Positions 50,575 to 59,594 of a stretch of 64,000 nt of DNA are shown here, one piece after another; position 1 is the first letter of the stretch, and every line of letters begins with the position of its first letter. Source of the stretch: Anaeromyxobacter soli (GTDB lineage: Bacteria > Myxococcota > Myxococcia > Myxococcales > Anaeromyxobacteraceae). A program made the position numbers and the translations under genes. Where the stretch lies: contig NZ_JAKZLF010000003.1 of NCBI RefSeq assembly GCF_022808855.1, positions 62,001 to 126,000 of the forward strand, given 5' to 3'. The notes beneath the pieces were generated by a model. It had not been told where the DNA came from. It saw only the letters and a list, made by a program, of their open reading frames with translations, and did not search any database.

Positions 50575-51338
50575 GCGCCCTCGCCGAGCCAGGAGAGGCC
50601 GCGCACCTCGCCGCGCTCGTCTCCGACGGTGCGGATGAACACCTCCTCGAGCGTGAGGGCGCCGCGGACCTCCGCGAGCGTGCCCTGCGCCGCGAGGCGG
50701 CCCTCCCGGATGATCCCCACGTGCGTGACGATCCGCTCCACCACCTCGAGCACGTGGCTCGTGAGGAAGATCGTCAGGGCGCGCCGGGCGACGAGGTCCT
50801 GGAGGAGGCGCCGGATCCCGCTCACGGCGACCGCGTCGATGCCCTCGAACGGCTCGTCGAGGAAGAGCAGCCGGGGCCCGTGGATGAGGGCGCAGCCGAG
50901 CGCGAGCTTCTTCCGCATCCCGTGGCTGTACTCGGAGACGAGCTTCCCGGCGTCGTCCGCGAGCTCGAGCGCGCCGAGGAGCTCGTCGGCGCGCCGTCCG
51001 GCCTCGCGGCGCTCGAGCCCGTAGAGCTGCCCGTGGATGCGGAGCTGCTCCGCGCCGGAGAGGCGCTCGAAGAGCGCGAGGCCGTCCGGCACGACGCCGA
51101 CGCGACCCTTCACGGAGAGCGGATCGACGGCGAGGTCCGTCCCGAGCACGCGCGCCCGCCCGGAGGTGGGGGCGAGCAGGCCGGTGAGCATCTTGATGGT
51201 CGTGCTCTTCCCCGCGCCGTTCGGACCGAGGAACCCGTAGAACGCGCCCTCCGGCACGGCGAGCGCGAGCCCCTCCACGGCGGCCCGCCCGTCGAACAGG
51301 CGCGTGAGCCCCTCCGTCTCGATCGCGAGCGTCGTCAC
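50571..51338 (-). CDS. ABC transporter ATP-binding protein
   Basis: This 255-residue ATPase shows Walker A FLGPNGAGKSTTIKML, a Q-loop replaced by VGVVPDGLALF, a signature LVSEYSHGMRKKLALG (variant of LSGGQ, here YSHGM), Walker B LLFLDEPFEGID, and an H-loop LTSHVLEVVER. This is the exporter type common with ABC-2 permeases. It is the first gene of the pair and follows the PilZ gene by 106 bases. Confidence 0.95.
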   Translation of the reverse strand: MTTLAIETEGLTRLFDGRAAVEGLALAVPEGAFYGFLGPNGAGKSTTIKMLTGLLAPTSGRARVLGTDLAVDPLSVKGRVGVVPDGLALFERLSGAEQLRIHGQLYGLERREAGRRADELLGALELADDAGKLVSEYSHGMRKKLALGCALIHGPRLLFLDEPFEGIDAVAVSGIRRLLQDLVARRALTIFLTSHVLEVVERIVTHVGIIREGRLAAQGTLAEVRGALTLEEVFIRTVGDERGEVRGLSWLGEGA

Positions 51339-51444
51339 GGGGCTGTTCTACCGCGGGCCGGGGAGGCGTGCCGGCGAGCCACCCACGATGGCACGCGGCC
51401 CCGGCGGGCGGCGCGACGCAGGCGACACGGCGGGTGAAGCGGGA

Positions 51445-51807
51445 TCACTGGAGCGCGGCGGAGACCGCGTCGTCCTCGAAGTAGAGGAACCGCACGCCCA
51501 TGCCGCGAAGCGCGAGCGGGCCGCGGTCGGCGGCGGGCGTTCGGCCGATGAGGTGGCAGACGTAGCGGACCTCCGCCACGGCGGTCATCTCGCCCGACTC
51601 GGCGGGGAACGTGACGCGGACCTGGGAGCCGATGGGGTGCGGGACGCGGGTCTCGACGAACATGCCGCCCTCGGAGATGTTCCGGGCGATCCCGAGCCCC
51701 ATCCCGCGCTCGCCCTCGAGGTAGACGCGGAAGACCTTGTCGAGGCGCGGCGTCGCGCGACGTTCCACCGGCGCCGTCGTCCGCCCGTCCTTGCGGCTGT
51801 TCAGCAT
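51445..51807 (-). CDS. PilZ domain protein
   Basis: This 120-residue single-domain protein has the c-di-GMP-binding pattern: RRATPRLDKVFRV (RxxxR) near 17-21 and NISEGGMF (the [D/N]xSxxG motif) near 43-48, then beta strands with VTFPAESGE. It may be an effector for motility or polysaccharide. The start is ATG 51807; it is transcribed toward the ABC transporter genes. Confidence 0.92.
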   Translation of the reverse strand: MLNSRKDGRTTAPVERRATPRLDKVFRVYLEGERGMGLGIARNISEGGMFVETRVPHPIGSQVRVTFPAESGEMTAVAEVRYVCHLIGRTPAADRGPLALRGMGVRFLYFEDDAVSAALQ

Positions 51808-51995
51808 GTCGTCCGCCTCCTGCCTGAGACCGCAGGCTAGGGCGGTGTGCGAATGTGGTCAAAAAAGCGACCTGCGCCTTCATGGGCGCTCCTGCCGCAC
51901 GCCGAAGGATTAACTTTCCTACAGGCCGGAGGGCGCCACGCTAGACTCGAGGCACCCGCCCGGGCGACCTGCCCGATTCGAACGGACTCCATCAC

Positions 51996-52598
51996 ATGCG
52001 TCTTCTCTGGGTCGCGGTACTGCTCCTCGCCTCCACCCCTGCTGCCGTCCGAGCGGGCGAGCGCTTCGACGCCGTCGCGACGAGCGCGGAGCGCCTCGAC
52101 GCGCTCGAGCCCTTCCTCGCGCGCTACGTCGGCCACTGCACCGACATCTACACGCGCGCGGCCTGCGAGGCGAATGTGCTCGCGGCGCGCCGGTCCGTCG
52201 CCGGCAAGACGTTCACCGTTCGTGTCACCGACGCGGCGACGCTGGTCCGCGCCGAGCTGCAGGGCGACGGCTTCGTGCTGCTCGTGACGCCCTTCGTGGA
52301 CGGCGGCGGGCTCGCCCTCACCCACGGCGCGCCGGCGCGGCAGGACGCCTCCGGCCACCCCCTCGTGAACCTCATCCCCATCCGCGGAAAGCTCCCGCCG
52401 GGCGTGATGGACATGGAGTTCCAGGGGCCGTTCCGCACCGGCGCCATCGAGCTCGAGATCGTCTTCAAGCCCGAGCGGACCTGGAAGCTGCCGCGGCGCG
52501 GCGAGGGCGGGCAGATGGAGGGCGTCGCCGCCCGCTTCGTGGCCATCCGCGTCATGGACGCGCGCACCGGCAACGAGATCGCCTCGCGCGTGCTGTAG
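51996..52598 (+). CDS. Secreted protein of unknown function (200 aa)
   Basis: This 200-residue protein has a signal peptide (about 1-20, around LWVAVLLLASTPAAVRA). It then has two cysteines (GHCTDIYTRAACEAN) that may form a disulfide, and a beta-rich body with HGAPARQDASGHPLVNLIPIRG-like loops. No family was recognised with certainty. It is probably periplasmic. It converges on htrA across a strong terminator. Confidence 0.8.
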   Translation: MRLLWVAVLLLASTPAAVRAGERFDAVATSAERLDALEPFLARYVGHCTDIYTRAACEANVLAARRSVAGKTFTVRVTDAATLVRAELQGDGFVLLVTPFVDGGGLALTHGAPARQDASGHPLVNLIPIRGKLPPGVMDMEFQGPFRTGAIELEIVFKPERTWKLPRRGEGGQMEGVAARFVAIRVMDARTGNEIASRVL

Positions 52599-52617
52599 CC
52601 GCCGCGCGAAAGCTGCT

Positions 52618-52654
52618 GCAGAGGGCCGCCCCGCCGACCGGGACGGCCCTCTGC
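52618..52654. terminator. Bidirectional terminator between the secreted protein and htrA
   Basis: The 11-bp perfect stem GCAGAGGGCCG (52618-52628) / CGGCCCTCTGC (52644-52654) with a 15-nt loop lies between converging genes. On the plus strand TCTTCT follows. Confidence 0.8.
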
Positions 52655-52672
52655 TCTTCTGCGAGGCCCAGG

Positions 52673-54301
52673 CTACTGCCGTCCGCCGACCGGGACGGCC
52701 ACGTAGACGAGGTCCTGGCCGCGGCGCACGCGCAGGAGCGCGACCTCGCCGTCCTTCATCCTGGCGATCGCCTGCGCGACGTCCTGGACCGTCTTCACCG
52801 GCTTCCGGTTCAGCTCGACGATGATCATGCCGGGTTCGATGCCGGCGCGCGCGGCCGGACCGCTCGCCACCACGTCGCGGACCAGCACGCCGTCGCCCGG
52901 CTCGACCCCGACCTGGCGCGCGATCTGCGGCGTCAGATCGCCGAGCGTCACGCCGAGCTTCGGGCTCTTGTCGCCCTTCGGCTCCTCCTCGCCCGTGTCG
53001 CCGCGCGCGATCGCCTCCTCGTCGTCCGGACGCTGCGCGACGGCGAAGCTCACCTGCTTCTTCTGCCCGCCGCGGAGCACCGTGAGGTCCACCTTGCTGC
53101 CCGGCGCGACCAGGGCGACGGTGCGCGTGAGATCGCTGCCCGAGGCCACCGGCTTCCCGTTCACCGCGACGATGACGTCGCCCGGCTGGACGCCGGCCTT
53201 GGCGGCGGGGCCGCGCGGCACGACGGCCTGCACGAGCGCGCCCTTCTGATCGGGCGGCAGCCCGAAGCCCTGCGCGAGGTCGCGGCTCAGGTCCGTGATC
53301 GACACGCCCGCGTAGCCGCGCGTCACCTTCCCCTTCTCGCGGAGCTGCGGGAGGATCGACTTCGCGAGGTTGATCGGGACCGCGAAGCCGACGCCCGAGC
53401 CGAGCTGCGGCGACACGATGGCCGTGTTGATGCCGACCACCTCGCCCTTGAGGTTGAAGAGCGGGCCGCCCGAGTTGCCGGAGTTGATGGCGGCGTCGGT
53501 CTGGAGGAAGTCGTCGTACGTGCCGGTGGGGTTCACCTCGCGGCCGCGGTGCTTCGCCGAGATGATGCCGAGCGTGGCGGTGTTGCGCAGGCCGAAGGGG
53601 CTGCCGAGCGCGAGCACGAAGTCGCCCTGCCGGATCGCGTCGGAGTCGCCGAGCACGACCGTGGGGAGGTTCTTCGGCGGGTTCACGAGCTTGATGAGCG
53701 CCACGTCGGTGGCCGGGTCCCGCCCGACCGTCTCGGCCTTGAACTCGCCGCCGTCGGTCAGCCGGACGAGGATGTCCGTGGCGTCCTGGACGACGTGGTT
53801 GTTCGTGAGGATGAAGCCCTCCGGGCTGATGAGGAAGCCCGAGCCGAGCGACGAGCCGCGGAACTCCTCGGGCATCTGCGGCGCGGGGCGGCCGCCGAAG
53901 AACCGGTCGAAGAAGTCCTGGAACTCCTGGTCGTCGCCGCCGCCCTGCCCGGGCGCGCCGCCGCGGCCGCCCGGGGCCTGCCCGCGGCCGTGCGGCGACT
54001 GAGGCATCCCGCGGACGGGCGGGTGCTTCATGACGGTGGTGGTCGAGATGTTCACGACCGCGCCCTGCACCTTCTCGATGAGCGGCGCCACCGAGCCCTG
54101 AGAAGGAACGGCGATCTGCGCCTGCTGCTGCGCGGACTGCTGTGGGGACTGCTGCGCGGCGTCGACGTACAGCGGCGCCCCCCCACCGGCCGGTGCCGCT
54201 GCGGAACGCTGGGGCTCGGTCGCGGCGCGGCCATCCTGCGAGCACGCGAGCAGGGCCGCGATGAACGTGACGCTGAGGCTTCGACGGAAGATGCGGCGCA
54301 T
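52673..54301 (-). CDS. Do/DegP-type periplasmic serine protease (HtrA), probable lipoprotein
   Basis: This 542-residue protease/chaperone degrades misfolded envelope proteins. The N-terminus has a lipobox-like LLAC with cysteine 20, then a Gln/Gly-rich linker at about 50-125. The trypsin-like domain has the triad H169 (TNNHVV), D199 (ATDVALIKL) and S277 (GNSGGPL). Two PDZ domains follow at about 315-415 and 445-540. The ATG at 54301 gives the lipoprotein signal. The grpE gene lies about 95 bases upstream on the same strand. Confidence 0.95.
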   Translation of the reverse strand: MRRIFRRSLSVTFIAALLACSQDGRAATEPQRSAAAPAGGGAPLYVDAAQQSPQQSAQQQAQIAVPSQGSVAPLIEKVQGAVVNISTTTVMKHPPVRGMPQSPHGRGQAPGGRGGAPGQGGGDDQEFQDFFDRFFGGRPAPQMPEEFRGSSLGSGFLISPEGFILTNNHVVQDATDILVRLTDGGEFKAETVGRDPATDVALIKLVNPPKNLPTVVLGDSDAIRQGDFVLALGSPFGLRNTATLGIISAKHRGREVNPTGTYDDFLQTDAAINSGNSGGPLFNLKGEVVGINTAIVSPQLGSGVGFAVPINLAKSILPQLREKGKVTRGYAGVSITDLSRDLAQGFGLPPDQKGALVQAVVPRGPAAKAGVQPGDVIVAVNGKPVASGSDLTRTVALVAPGSKVDLTVLRGGQKKQVSFAVAQRPDDEEAIARGDTGEEEPKGDKSPKLGVTLGDLTPQIARQVGVEPGDGVLVRDVVASGPAARAGIEPGMIIVELNRKPVKTVQDVAQAIARMKDGEVALLRVRRGQDLVYVAVPVGGRQ

Positions 54302-54395
54302 GCTGCACTCCTGGGAAAGTTGATCCGGCCGAAAGACGCCCGGCGTGGAGATCTATTCCCGCCACGCCGCGGCCGGAGCGGAACCGCGCGAGATG

Positions 54396-55043
54396 CTACG
54401 CCTGCGCGAGACGCCCCACCCGCACCCGCGCGGGGCGAAGGACGCGGTCGCCGATGCGATACCCCGGCCGGATCTCGTGCAGCACGACGCCGTCCTGCGC
54501 CGCGTCCGCCACGGGGATGACGTCGATGGCCTCGGCGACGTGGGGATCGAAGGGCTGGCCTTGCACGGGGATCTTCTGCGCGCCGAGCTCGGCGATCCGC
54601 TTGTGCAGCGAGACCAGCGAGATGCGCACGCCCTCCGCGAGGTTCCGCAGGGCGTCCCCCTGCACCTCGCCGGCGCTCACCGCCGCCAGCGCTCGCTCGA
54701 GATCGTCGGCCGCCTCGAGGAGCGCCTGCACCACGTTGGCGCGCTCGGCCTCCAGGAGGCGCGTGCGCTCGCGCTCGAGGCGCTGCCGGAAGGCCTTGTT
54801 GTCCTCGACGAGCGACGCGTACGCGCGCGACAGCTCGTCGATCCGGGTCTGCTGGGCGGCGAGCTGCGCGTCGCGCGGGTCCGCGCCGGCCTCCGCCTCC
54901 GGAGCCGCCTGCGCGCCCCCGGTCCCCTCGGACCCGCCCTCCTCCACCGGCGCGCCGTCGCTGCGGAACCGCCGCCTGTCGACGACCTTCACCTGCGGCT
55001 CGCCACCCTCCGCGCCGGGCGCACCGCGACGTTCATCGGACAT
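54396..55043 (-). CDS. grpE: Nucleotide exchange factor GrpE
   Basis: This 215-residue co-chaperone exchanges ADP for ATP on DnaK. Residues 1-60 are a disordered acidic head with Gly/Glu. A long helix follows (RIDELSRAYASLVEDNKAF and on), and then the C-terminal beta domain with HKRIAELGAQKIPVQGQPFDP and VVLHEIRPGYRIGDRVLRPA. dnaK and dnaJ are not in the window. The ATG at 55043 starts MSDERR. A TTGACA-type promoter lies just upstream. Confidence 0.95.
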   Translation of the reverse strand: MSDERRGAPGAEGGEPQVKVVDRRRFRSDGAPVEEGGSEGTGGAQAAPEAEAGADPRDAQLAAQQTRIDELSRAYASLVEDNKAFRQRLERERTRLLEAERANVVQALLEAADDLERALAAVSAGEVQGDALRNLAEGVRISLVSLHKRIAELGAQKIPVQGQPFDPHVAEAIDVIPVADAAQDGVVLHEIRPGYRIGDRVLRPARVRVGRLAQA

Positions 55044-55067
55044 GCCTTGTCGTTACCTCCGGCCGCG

Positions 55068-55095
55068 AACGTAACCACACGTCCAGGGCTGTCAA
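55068..55095 (-). promoter_or_regulatory. Putative grpE promoter
   Basis: On the minus strand a perfect TTGACA (55095-55090) is followed after 16 bases by TACGTT (55073-55068). It resembles a vegetative promoter rather than a sigma32 type. The transcript would begin close to the Shine-Dalgarno GGAGGT before the ATG. Confidence 0.4.
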
Positions 55096-55170
55096 ACGCG
55101 TAGAGCCCCGCCTGCGCGCGGACGCGCCGGGGGCTCATTCGATCGGGACGGCGCGCCGTTCGGCGCGGGC

Positions 55171-55398
55171 TCAGGGCGGCGGCGGGTCTCCGGGCAGCTC
55201 GTCGAGGGCCTCGCCACGCGCGTCGCGGATCTCCACGCCCGCGGCGCGCAGGCTGTAGAACAGCAACCAGCGCTCCGCCGGGGACAGGCTGCCGTGGGGG
55301 AGCGCCCGATCGATCTCCTGGAGCGACAGGTGTCCCCGCCGGATGCCGGTCTGGAAGAGGACCTTGCGCGCCTCGTGGCTCTCGGACGCGTGCTTCAC
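55171..55398 (-). CDS. Stand-alone sigma-70 region 1.1-like small protein
   Basis: The 75-residue product matches the pattern of region 1.1 of primary sigma factors. It has an N-terminal helix with [19 protein letters not shown] and ALP, a second helix with [13 protein letters not shown], then VEIRDARG and an acidic end. No other sigma regions follow. In primary sigma factors this domain is a negatively charged lid that occupies the DNA channel; here it is a separate protein. GTG 55398 overlaps the ftsH stop by 4 bases, so translation is coupled to ftsH. The function is an inference. Confidence 0.78.
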   Translation of the reverse strand: MKHASESHEARKVLFQTGIRRGHLSLQEIDRALPHGSLSPAERWLLFYSLRAAGVEIRDARGEALDELPGDPPPP

Positions 55399-57449
55399 TC
55401 TCCGTCCCCGGGTGCCGTGCGAGCCACCGCCTGCGGCCCCTGCCAGGAGTCGCGGTGCTCCTCCGCCATCGCCACCGGCCGCGAGGGGTTCTCGGGCGGC
55501 GCCTCCGCGTGGCCGGGGCCGTGGATGGTGCCGGGCCGGGAGACCTTCGGGCCCCACAGCCGCGTCATCTCCTCCTCCTCGACCACCTCCGCCGTGAGGA
55601 GCCGCGCGGCCATGGCGTCGAGCTTCTCGCGGTGGTGGCGGATCGCCTCCTGCGCGCGCCCGTGCGCCTCCACGACGAGGGACTGCACCTCGCGGTCCAC
55701 CTCGAGCGCCGTCTGCTCCGAGTACGTACGCGGCTCGAACCCCTTGCCGAGGAAGGACGGCGCGCGCTCCTCGTTGAGCGCGATCGGCCCGAGCGCTGGG
55801 CTCATGCCGTAGTCCTTGACCATCATGCGGGCGAGCCCGGTCGCCTGCTGGAGGTCGTTGGAGGCGCCGGTGGACGGCTCGCCGAACACCTCCTCCTCCG
55901 CGACGCGGCCGCCCATGAGCCCCGCCATGCGGTCTCGCAGCTCGGATAGCGTGAGGAGGTAGCGATCCTCGATGGGCAGCTGGAGCGTGTACCCGAGCGC
56001 GCCGAGGCCGCGCGGGATGATGGAGACCTTCGTCACCCGGTCCGCGTAGGGCAGCATCCAGGAGACGAGCGCGTGCCCGGCCTCGTGGAACGCGACGATC
56101 TCCTTCTCGCGCTCGTTGATGCGCCGGCTCTTCTTCTCGAGCCCGGCGACGACGCGCTCGATCGCCTCCTCGAACTCCGAGCGCGTGACCGCGCTCTTGT
56201 TGCGCCGCGCGGCGAGGAGCGCCGCCTCGTTCACGACGTTCGCGAGGTCGGCGCCCGCGAAGCCCGGCGTCCGCGCCGCGACCGAGCGGAGGTCCACGTC
56301 GGCGCCGAGCTTCACGTTCTTCGCGTGGATCTGGAGGATCTTCTCGCGGCCGCGCTTGTCCGGGCGGTCCACGAGGACCTGCCGGTCGAAGCGGCCCGGC
56401 CGCATCAGCGCCGGGTCGAGGATCTCGGGCCGGTTCGTCGCGCCCATGATGATGAGCCCGGCGCGGGCGTCGAACCCGTCCATCTCCGCGAGGAGCTGGT
56501 TCAGCGTCTGCTCGCGCTCGTCGTGGCCGCCGACGACGCCCGAGTTGCGCGACTTGCCGAGCGCGTCGAGCTCGTCGATGAACACGATGCAAGGCGCCTT
56601 CTGCGTCGCCTGCGCGAAGAGGTCGCGCACGCGGGCGGCGCCGACGCCCACGAACATCTCGACGAACTCGGAGCCCGAGAGCGAGAAGAACGGCACGCCC
56701 GCCTCGCCCGCGGTGGCGCGCGCGAGGAGCGTCTTGCCGGTCCCCGGGGGTCCGACGAGCAGCACGCCCTTCGGGATCCGGCCGCCGAGCCGCCGGTACT
56801 TCTCCGGCGTCTTCAGGAACTCGACGATCTCCTGGAGCTCCTCGACCGCCTCGTCGATGCCGGCCACGTCCTGGAAGGTGATGCCGGTGTCCGGCTCCAT
56901 GTGGACGCGCGCGCGCGTCTTGCCGAACGCCATGACGCCCGGCGGCCCCTGGCCCATCTGTCCGGACATGCGCCGCATGATCCACGCCCAGAACAGGAGC
57001 CCGAGCGCGATGGGCGCGACCCAGACCCAGAACAGGTCGCCCATGCCGCCGCCGGCGACCGCGTCGTACGGCACGCCGGCCTTCTCGATGGCCGGGACGA
57101 GCTCGTCGTCGCCGCCGGGGATGCGCGTCGCGACGTACGGGAGCGCCTGACCACCCTTGTCGCTCTTGTCGCCGTCGGCGGCGCCGCCCTCCACCGGCTT
57201 CGGGATGCCGCGCACCCAGTCCGGCCCGATCACGACGCGCTCGAAGCTGCTCTGGCGCACCATGTCCTTGAACTGCGAGTACGGGATGCGCCGCACGCCG
57301 ACGTCCTGGAACGCGCGGAAGAGGAACACCGCCAGCGCGATGAGCACGAGCCACGCCGCCGGCGAGGCGAGCGGCACGCGTGTCTGCGGTCCCTGGCGCG
57401 AGCCTCGCTCGCCCCGCTGTCCGTGTGGCTTCTTGTCGTCCGCTGGCAC
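55395..57449 (-). CDS. ftsH: ATP-dependent zinc metalloprotease FtsH
   Basis: This inner-membrane AAA+ protease degrades membrane and short-lived cytosolic proteins. Two membrane helices (around [15 protein letters not shown] and [18 protein letters not shown]) flank a periplasmic domain. The AAA+ domain has Walker A GPPGTGKT near 231, Walker [12 protein letters not shown], and the second-region-of-homology [17 protein letters not shown]. The zinc site HEAGH is near 453. GTG 57449 has a strong GGGAGG just upstream and gives 684 residues; starts at 57485 or 57527 are also open. It is coupled to the small sigma 1.1-like gene. Confidence 0.96.
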   Translation of the reverse strand: MPADDKKPHGQRGERGSRQGPQTRVPLASPAAWLVLIALAVFLFRAFQDVGVRRIPYSQFKDMVRQSSFERVVIGPDWVRGIPKPVEGGAADGDKSDKGGQALPYVATRIPGGDDELVPAIEKAGVPYDAVAGGGMGDLFWVWVAPIALGLLFWAWIMRRMSGQMGQGPPGVMAFGKTRARVHMEPDTGITFQDVAGIDEAVEELQEIVEFLKTPEKYRRLGGRIPKGVLLVGPPGTGKTLLARATAGEAGVPFFSLSGSEFVEMFVGVGAARVRDLFAQATQKAPCIVFIDELDALGKSRNSGVVGGHDEREQTLNQLLAEMDGFDARAGLIIMGATNRPEILDPALMRPGRFDRQVLVDRPDKRGREKILQIHAKNVKLGADVDLRSVAARTPGFAGADLANVVNEAALLAARRNKSAVTRSEFEEAIERVVAGLEKKSRRINEREKEIVAFHEAGHALVSWMLPYADRVTKVSIIPRGLGALGYTLQLPIEDRYLLTLSELRDRMAGLMGGRVAEEEVFGEPSTGASNDLQQATGLARMMVKDYGMSPALGPIALNEERAPSFLGKGFEPRTYSEQTALEVDREVQSLVVEAHGRAQEAIRHHREKLDAMAARLLTAEVVEEEEMTRLWGPKVSRPGTIHGPGHAEAPPENPSRPVAMAEEHRDSWQGPQAVARTAPGDGE

Positions 57450-57653
57450 TGGGCCTCCCGCCCCCTTCGCAGGGAATCTGTGCATGTCGGGGGAGCGGGC
57501 AATCCGCCGCCTCACGATGGAGCGCACCGAACCGAGGTCGGGCGAGGGCAGCAGACCGGCAGGGTCTTGCCAGGCGGGCGCGTGGCCGAAAGACGGGCGC
57601 TTCCGCGGCGCGGGCTGGCGCGCCGCGCTACGATCCGGTGGACGCCCCTGGCG

Positions 57654-58043
57654 TCACAGCCCGAGCAGCTTCGCGATGGTCTTCTCGTCCGCCGCGGGGA
57701 ACTCGTACTGATCGAGCTCGTCGGGGCGCACCCACCGGTGGGCGTGGACGCGCAGGTTCTGGATGGGCCCGCTCACGAGCCGGCAGCGGTAGACGCAGAA
57801 GTCGATGTCGTAGCTCTCGTACGCGTGCTCGACGTGGATCACGCGATCGCCGACCTCGACGCCGATCGCCATCTCCTCGCGCAGCTCGCGCGCGAGCGCC
57901 GCGGGGTCCGTCTCCCCCGCCTCGACGCGTCCGCCGGGAAACTCCCACAGGAGCGGCAACGACGCGCGGGGCGGGCGCTGGGTGATGAGGTACTTCCCGT
58001 CCTGCTCGATCATCGCCCCGACGACCCGGATCTTCCGGCGCAT
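57654..58043 (-). CDS. Nudix hydrolase (MutT-like)
   Basis: This 129-residue protein has the Nudix box beginning GGRVEAGETD and ending RELREEMAI: the GX5E and REUXEE parts are intact, but the following Gly of the usual EXGU is Ala. The fold starts with RVVGAMIEQDGKYLITQRP and ends in WVRPDELDQYEFPAADE. It probably cleans damaged nucleotides such as 8-oxo-dGTP, but the substrate is not proven. It is divergent from the beta-CASP nuclease gene. Confidence 0.9.
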   Translation of the reverse strand: MRRKIRVVGAMIEQDGKYLITQRPPRASLPLLWEFPGGRVEAGETDPAALARELREEMAIGVEVGDRVIHVEHAYESYDIDFCVYRCRLVSGPIQNLRVHAHRWVRPDELDQYEFPAADEKTIAKLLGL

Positions 58044-58165
58044 CGCTTGTGTCCCCGTTCGCCTCGAGGCCGTCGGACGGCGCTCGCCTGAACTCGTCGG
58101 AACGACGCGGCGGGCGCGACCGCCCGCTCCGGCAGGCGGCGCACCTCGCCGACCCTCATGAATTG

Positions 58166-58171
58166 TAGAAT
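58166..58171 (+). promoter_or_regulatory. Putative -10 box close to the beta-CASP nuclease start
   Basis: TAGAAT matches the -10 consensus at five of six positions and ends 9 bases before the ATG at 58181. No Shine-Dalgarno is visible, so a transcript starting near 58178 would be almost leaderless. No clear -35 was found. Confidence 0.3.
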
Positions 58172-58180
58172 CGGCACACC

Positions 58181-59566
58181 ATGGCGTCCATCCGGTTCCT
58201 CGGCGCGGCGGGTACGGTGACCGGCTCGCGCTTCCTCGTCGAGTCCGGCTCGGCGCGGGTCCTCGTCGACGCGGGCCTGTTCCAGGGGCAGAAGGAGCTG
58301 CGGCTCAGGAACCGCGCGCCCTGGCCGGTGCCGCCGGGCTCGATCGACGCGGTGGTCCTCACCCACGCGCACCTCGACCACACCGGGGCCTTGCCGCAGC
58401 TCGTCCGCGACGGCTTCCGCGGCCTCGCGCATTGCACGCCCGCGACGCGCGACCTCGCAGGCCTCCTGCTGCCCGACTCGGGCCGGCTGCAGGAGGAGGA
58501 GGCGCGCTACGCGAACCGAAAGGGTTACTCGAAGCACGCCCCGAATGCGGCGCCGCTCTACTCGGAGGCCGACGCGCTGGCCGCGCTCCCCGTCCTCTCG
58601 CCCCTCCGCTACGGAGAGCTGCGCGAGGTCGTCCCGGGCGTTCGCCTCCGCTTCCGCCGCGCGGGCCACATCCTCGGCAGCGCCCTCGCGGAGCTCGTCC
58701 TGGATGGCCCCCGGCCCCTGAGGCTCCTCTTCAGCGGCGATCTCGGCCGCTACGGCGCGCCGATCCTGCCCGACCCGGAGCCGGGCGCCGCCGCCGCCGC
58801 GCTCGTCCTCGAGAGCACCTACGGCGGCAAGCGCCACCCGGAGGTCCCCGCCGCGGCGGCCCTGGCGGAGGAGATCCGGCGCTCCGTGCACGCGGGCGGG
58901 GCCATCGTGATTCCGGCCTTCGCGATCGGCCGCACCCAGGAGGTGCTGTTCACGCTCCGCGCGCTCGAGAAGCGCGGCGAGATCCCGGCCCTCCCCGTCT
59001 TCGTGGACTCGCCGATGGCGCTCGACGCGACGCCGTTCTTCCTCGCGCACCGCGACGAGCACGACGACGAGATGACGAGGCTCATGGCGGCCGGCGAGGA
59101 GCCGCTCCGGCCGGCGAAGCTCACCTTCTGCCGGAGCCCCGATCAGTCGAAGGCGCTGAACGACGTGCAGGGCCCGTGCATCATCCTGTCCGCCTCGGGC
59201 ATGGCGACCGGCGGGCGCGTGCTCCACCACCTCGCGCACCGGCTGCCCGATCCGCGGACCACCGTCCTGCTCGTCGGCTTCCAGGCGGCCGGGACGCGCG
59301 GCGCCACGCTCCAGAGCGGCGCGCAGACCGTCCGGATCCACGGCGAGGACGTGCCGGTGAGGGCGCGGGTGGCCACGATCAGCGGCTTCTCGGCGCACGC
59401 CGACGAGGCGGAGCTCTCGCGCTGGCTCGCGACGTTCCCCTCGAAGCCGCGGCGGACCTTCCTCGTGCACGGGGAGGCCGCCGCGCTCGCCGCCTCGAAG
59501 GCGCGGATGGACGCGCTCGGCTGGCCGGCGCACGTGCCGCGCCACCTCGAGGAGGTCGCGCTGTGA
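58181..59566 (+). CDS. Metallo-beta-lactamase / beta-CASP RNA-processing nuclease family protein
   Basis: This 461-residue protein of the CPSF73/YsgF-type MBL family has the zinc-binding HAHLDH at 62-67, downstream AGHILGSAL and FSGDLGRYG motifs, and the beta-CASP part with VIPAFAIGRTQEVL, VFVDSPMALDAT, and the closing ISGFSAHADEAEL and TFLVHGEAAAL. It probably cleaves RNA. It begins MASIRFLGAAGTVTGSRFLV, the standard family start. It is followed 28 bases later by the methyltransferase gene. Confidence 0.94.
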   Translation: MASIRFLGAAGTVTGSRFLVESGSARVLVDAGLFQGQKELRLRNRAPWPVPPGSIDAVVLTHAHLDHTGALPQLVRDGFRGLAHCTPATRDLAGLLLPDSGRLQEEEARYANRKGYSKHAPNAAPLYSEADALAALPVLSPLRYGELREVVPGVRLRFRRAGHILGSALAELVLDGPRPLRLLFSGDLGRYGAPILPDPEPGAAAAALVLESTYGGKRHPEVPAAAALAEEIRRSVHAGGAIVIPAFAIGRTQEVLFTLRALEKRGEIPALPVFVDSPMALDATPFFLAHRDEHDDEMTRLMAAGEEPLRPAKLTFCRSPDQSKALNDVQGPCIILSASGMATGGRVLHHLAHRLPDPRTTVLLVGFQAAGTRGATLQSGAQTVRIHGEDVPVRARVATISGFSAHADEAELSRWLATFPSKPRRTFLVHGEAAALAASKARMDALGWPAHVPRHLEEVAL

Positions 59567-59594
59567 TCCCCGTCCCACCCCGGGGGACGCGCTG

